From Ruminococcaceae bacterium BL-4 (GTDB lineage Bacteria; Bacillota; Clostridia; Oscillospirales; Acutalibacteraceae): DNA of 64,000 nt. Every line of letters begins with the position of its first letter. The first letter of the stretch is position 1. The stretch spans positions 1,922,001 to 1,986,000 of the forward strand of contig LR778134.1 of NCBI GenBank assembly GCA_902809935.1, in the 5' to 3' direction. A program made the position numbers and the translations under genes. Below, piece by piece: positions 62,682 to 64,000 of this stretch. The notes beneath the pieces are model-generated. The model ran no database searches. It saw only the letters and a list, made by a program, of their open reading frames with translations, and was not told where the DNA came from.

Positions 62682-63236
62682 ATGCTAAAAGAAATTGAAT
62701 CCAGAAGAAGTATTCGAAAATATCTTACCCGTGATGTTACAGACAAACAAATCCTTGATTTAATCGAAAGTGCAAGGCTTGCTCCCTCCGGAAATAATAC
62801 ACAGCCATGGAATTTTATTGTTGTTCGGTCTGCAGCCATTAAAAATGCTTTAATTTCCGCAGATCACTATCAAAGATGGATGAAAGAAGCACCTATTTTG
62901 TTGGTCTGTACTGCAGATATTACCTGCAGAAGAAAAGATGGTCCTTTTCACCTCGATGAAAATAGTCCCGAGCCGGAATTAAAGCAAATTATTCGCGACA
63001 CTGCCATTGCTATTGAGAATCTTTTGCTGGAAGCGGAACATGATGGTCTTGCAGCCTGCTGGACCGGGTGGTTCGATCAAAAAGATATCCGCCCAATTTT
63101 AGGAATTCCTGAAAATCAATATATATGTGGAATTATTCCGATTGGATATTCTGCAGAAGCACACCCAGCACCTCGTCCTAGAAGGCCTTTGGAAACTATG
63201 GTTTACTATGACTCATGGGGAAAATTGAAAAAATAA
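62682..63236 (+). CDS. Nitroreductase family protein
   Basis: A 184-aa FMN-dependent oxidoreductase. RRSIRKYLTRDVTDKQ and ARLAPSGNNTQPW are the classical FMN-binding N-terminal motifs, with GLAACWTGWFD and IIPIGYS later. The substrate is unknown. Close to the upstream terminator, so it has either its own promoter or read-through expression. AACAGGAGA precedes the ATG. Confidence 0.92.
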   Translation: MLKEIESRRSIRKYLTRDVTDKQILDLIESARLAPSGNNTQPWNFIVVRSAAIKNALISADHYQRWMKEAPILLVCTADITCRRKDGPFHLDENSPEPELKQIIRDTAIAIENLLLEAEHDGLAACWTGWFDQKDIRPILGIPENQYICGIIPIGYSAEAHPAPRPRRPLETMVYYDSWGKLKK

Positions 63237-63238
63237 AG

Positions 63239-63278
63239 AACAAGGTCCAACCGATCAAAAAAGCGGTTGGACCTTGTT
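63239..63278. terminator. Bidirectional terminator between nitroreductase and secF
   Basis: A 15-bp stem (63239-63253 with 63264-63278) in the gap between convergent genes. Confidence 0.92.
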
Positions 63279-63296
63279 CTGTCTTAACCTTAGAGT

Positions 63297-64000
63297 TTAC
63301 TTTTTAGTCTGTGAATTTGCACTAGCAGCTTTTGCGGCAATTCTCTTTTTTTTCTTATGCTCTTCCCAAGCTACATAAAGCGGGCCAGCAATACAAACAG
63401 AAGAATAACAGCCGGAAAGCACACCTACCATCATAGGCAGTGCAAATGTAGTAACACTAGGTAGATTGAAGATTGACCCTAACACAAACACACAAGCGAT
63501 TGCAAAGAACGTGCACAAAGCGGTATAAATTGAACGAGTCAAAGTCTGATTCGTACTCAAATTCACTAACTCTGCATAGGAAGCACGTCCTCCCAAAAGT
63601 CGACGATTCTCACGAATACGGTCATAAATAATAATCGTATCATTTAGTGAGTAACCAAGGATTGTCAAAGCAACGGCAATAAAGTTATCATTAATCGGAA
63701 TCCTAAAAATAATAAATGTGAAATAAATCATCAGGACATCGTGCAGTAAAGCAACAATTGCCATCGTTCCAGCAGGAAGTCCGCCAATCTTTTTAAAGCG
63801 CATAGACACATACAAAACAAGCAGTACTACCGTGATAATACATGCAACAATACACTTCTTAAAGAAATCGCTTCCCATCGTTGGGTTAATGGAACTGGAT
63901 TCAACAACTGTAAATTGAGAATCAGGGTACTTTGCACTCAAAGCCTGTGCAATCTGAGTTTGCTGATCAACTGTAATATTATCGGTTCCAGCAAAGCTAA
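63297..64000 (-). CDS. secF: Protein translocase subunit SecF, 3' part
   Basis: The open frame continues past the window end, so only the C-terminal 234 residues are present. Five hydrophobic segments, the conserved segment GYSLNDTIIIYDRIRENRR and the ending SVCIAGPLYVAWEE identify SecF, which with SecD uses the proton gradient to drive export. A positively charged C-terminal tail follows. Whether secD is separate or fused upstream cannot be seen. Confidence 0.95.
   Translation of the reverse strand, partial: SFAGTDNITVDQQTQIAQALSAKYPDSQFTVVESSSINPTMGSDFFKKCIVACIITVVLLVLYVSMRFKKIGGLPAGTMAIVALLHDVLMIYFTFIIFRIPINDNFIAVALTILGYSLNDTIIIYDRIRENRRLLGGRASYAELVNLSTNQTLTRSIYTALCTFFAIACVFVLGSIFNLPSVTTFALPMMVGVLSGCYSSVCIAGPLYVAWEEHKKKKRIAAKAASANSQTKK

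Overview
The window reads as a chromosome segment of an anaerobic, spore-forming, Gram-positive Clostridia, probably of the Ruminococcaceae/Oscillospiraceae type. The reasons are the sporulation genes (spoIVA, spoIIM, a SpoIVFB-type protease, a CwlD-like amidase), the SCIFF peptide with its radical SAM maturase, NfnAB electron bifurcation, a CD1247-type protein beside efp, AT-rich intergenic DNA, strong AGGAGG-type ribosome sites and several GTG/TTG starts. The taxonomic call is inference from gene content. No prophage, insertion sequence, CRISPR array or rRNA was seen.

Left part (1-28.4 kb, every gene except one tiny one on +): a SPOCS/LysM coat protein fragment and spoIVA; nfnA-nfnB; a short membrane protein plus a SpoIVFB-like protease; two TIGR-family proteins (B12-binding radical SAM, DUF2344); rplS with a structured leader; lepB-rbgA-rnhB-yraN; thrC; a phosphoesterase; the protein quality-control run tig-clpP-clpX-lon-engB; lysA; a TrpR-like regulator with a methyltransferase; five tRNAs; a deoxyinosine glycosylase; a MATE pump; a CwlD-like amidase; radA; and a XerC-like recombinase. 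A small Cys-rich gene lies antisense to the radA tail.

Right part (28.4-61.2 kb, mostly on -): xerD and spoIIM; the SCIFF locus (yajC, TIGR04086, scfA, scfB); tgt and queA; rqcH, nif3-like and trmK; two small metal-motif proteins; a sigma factor; an ABC importer with a Crp/Fnr regulator; a CD1247-type protein, efp, aroQ, yqeG and rpsU; pfkA, dnaE, whiA, rapZ, murB, a PHP phosphatase and hprK. Exceptions on + are the lysine-riboswitch operon asd-dapA-dapB-ACT, comM, a second tRNA cluster, and a glycosyltransferase and a nitroreductase near the right end. The window ends inside secF (-).

Genes converge on about 28.4 kb, where two tyrosine recombinase genes face each other across one bidirectional terminator. 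A perfect palindrome with dif-like 11-6-11 geometry sits immediately upstream of the XerC-like gene. Other points of interest are a tRNA-like leader before a zinc-ribbon gene, interleaved queA/asd promoters, a Rex-like palindrome on the pfkA promoter, a hairpin between scfA and scfB, and SigE-type promoters before two sporulation loci.
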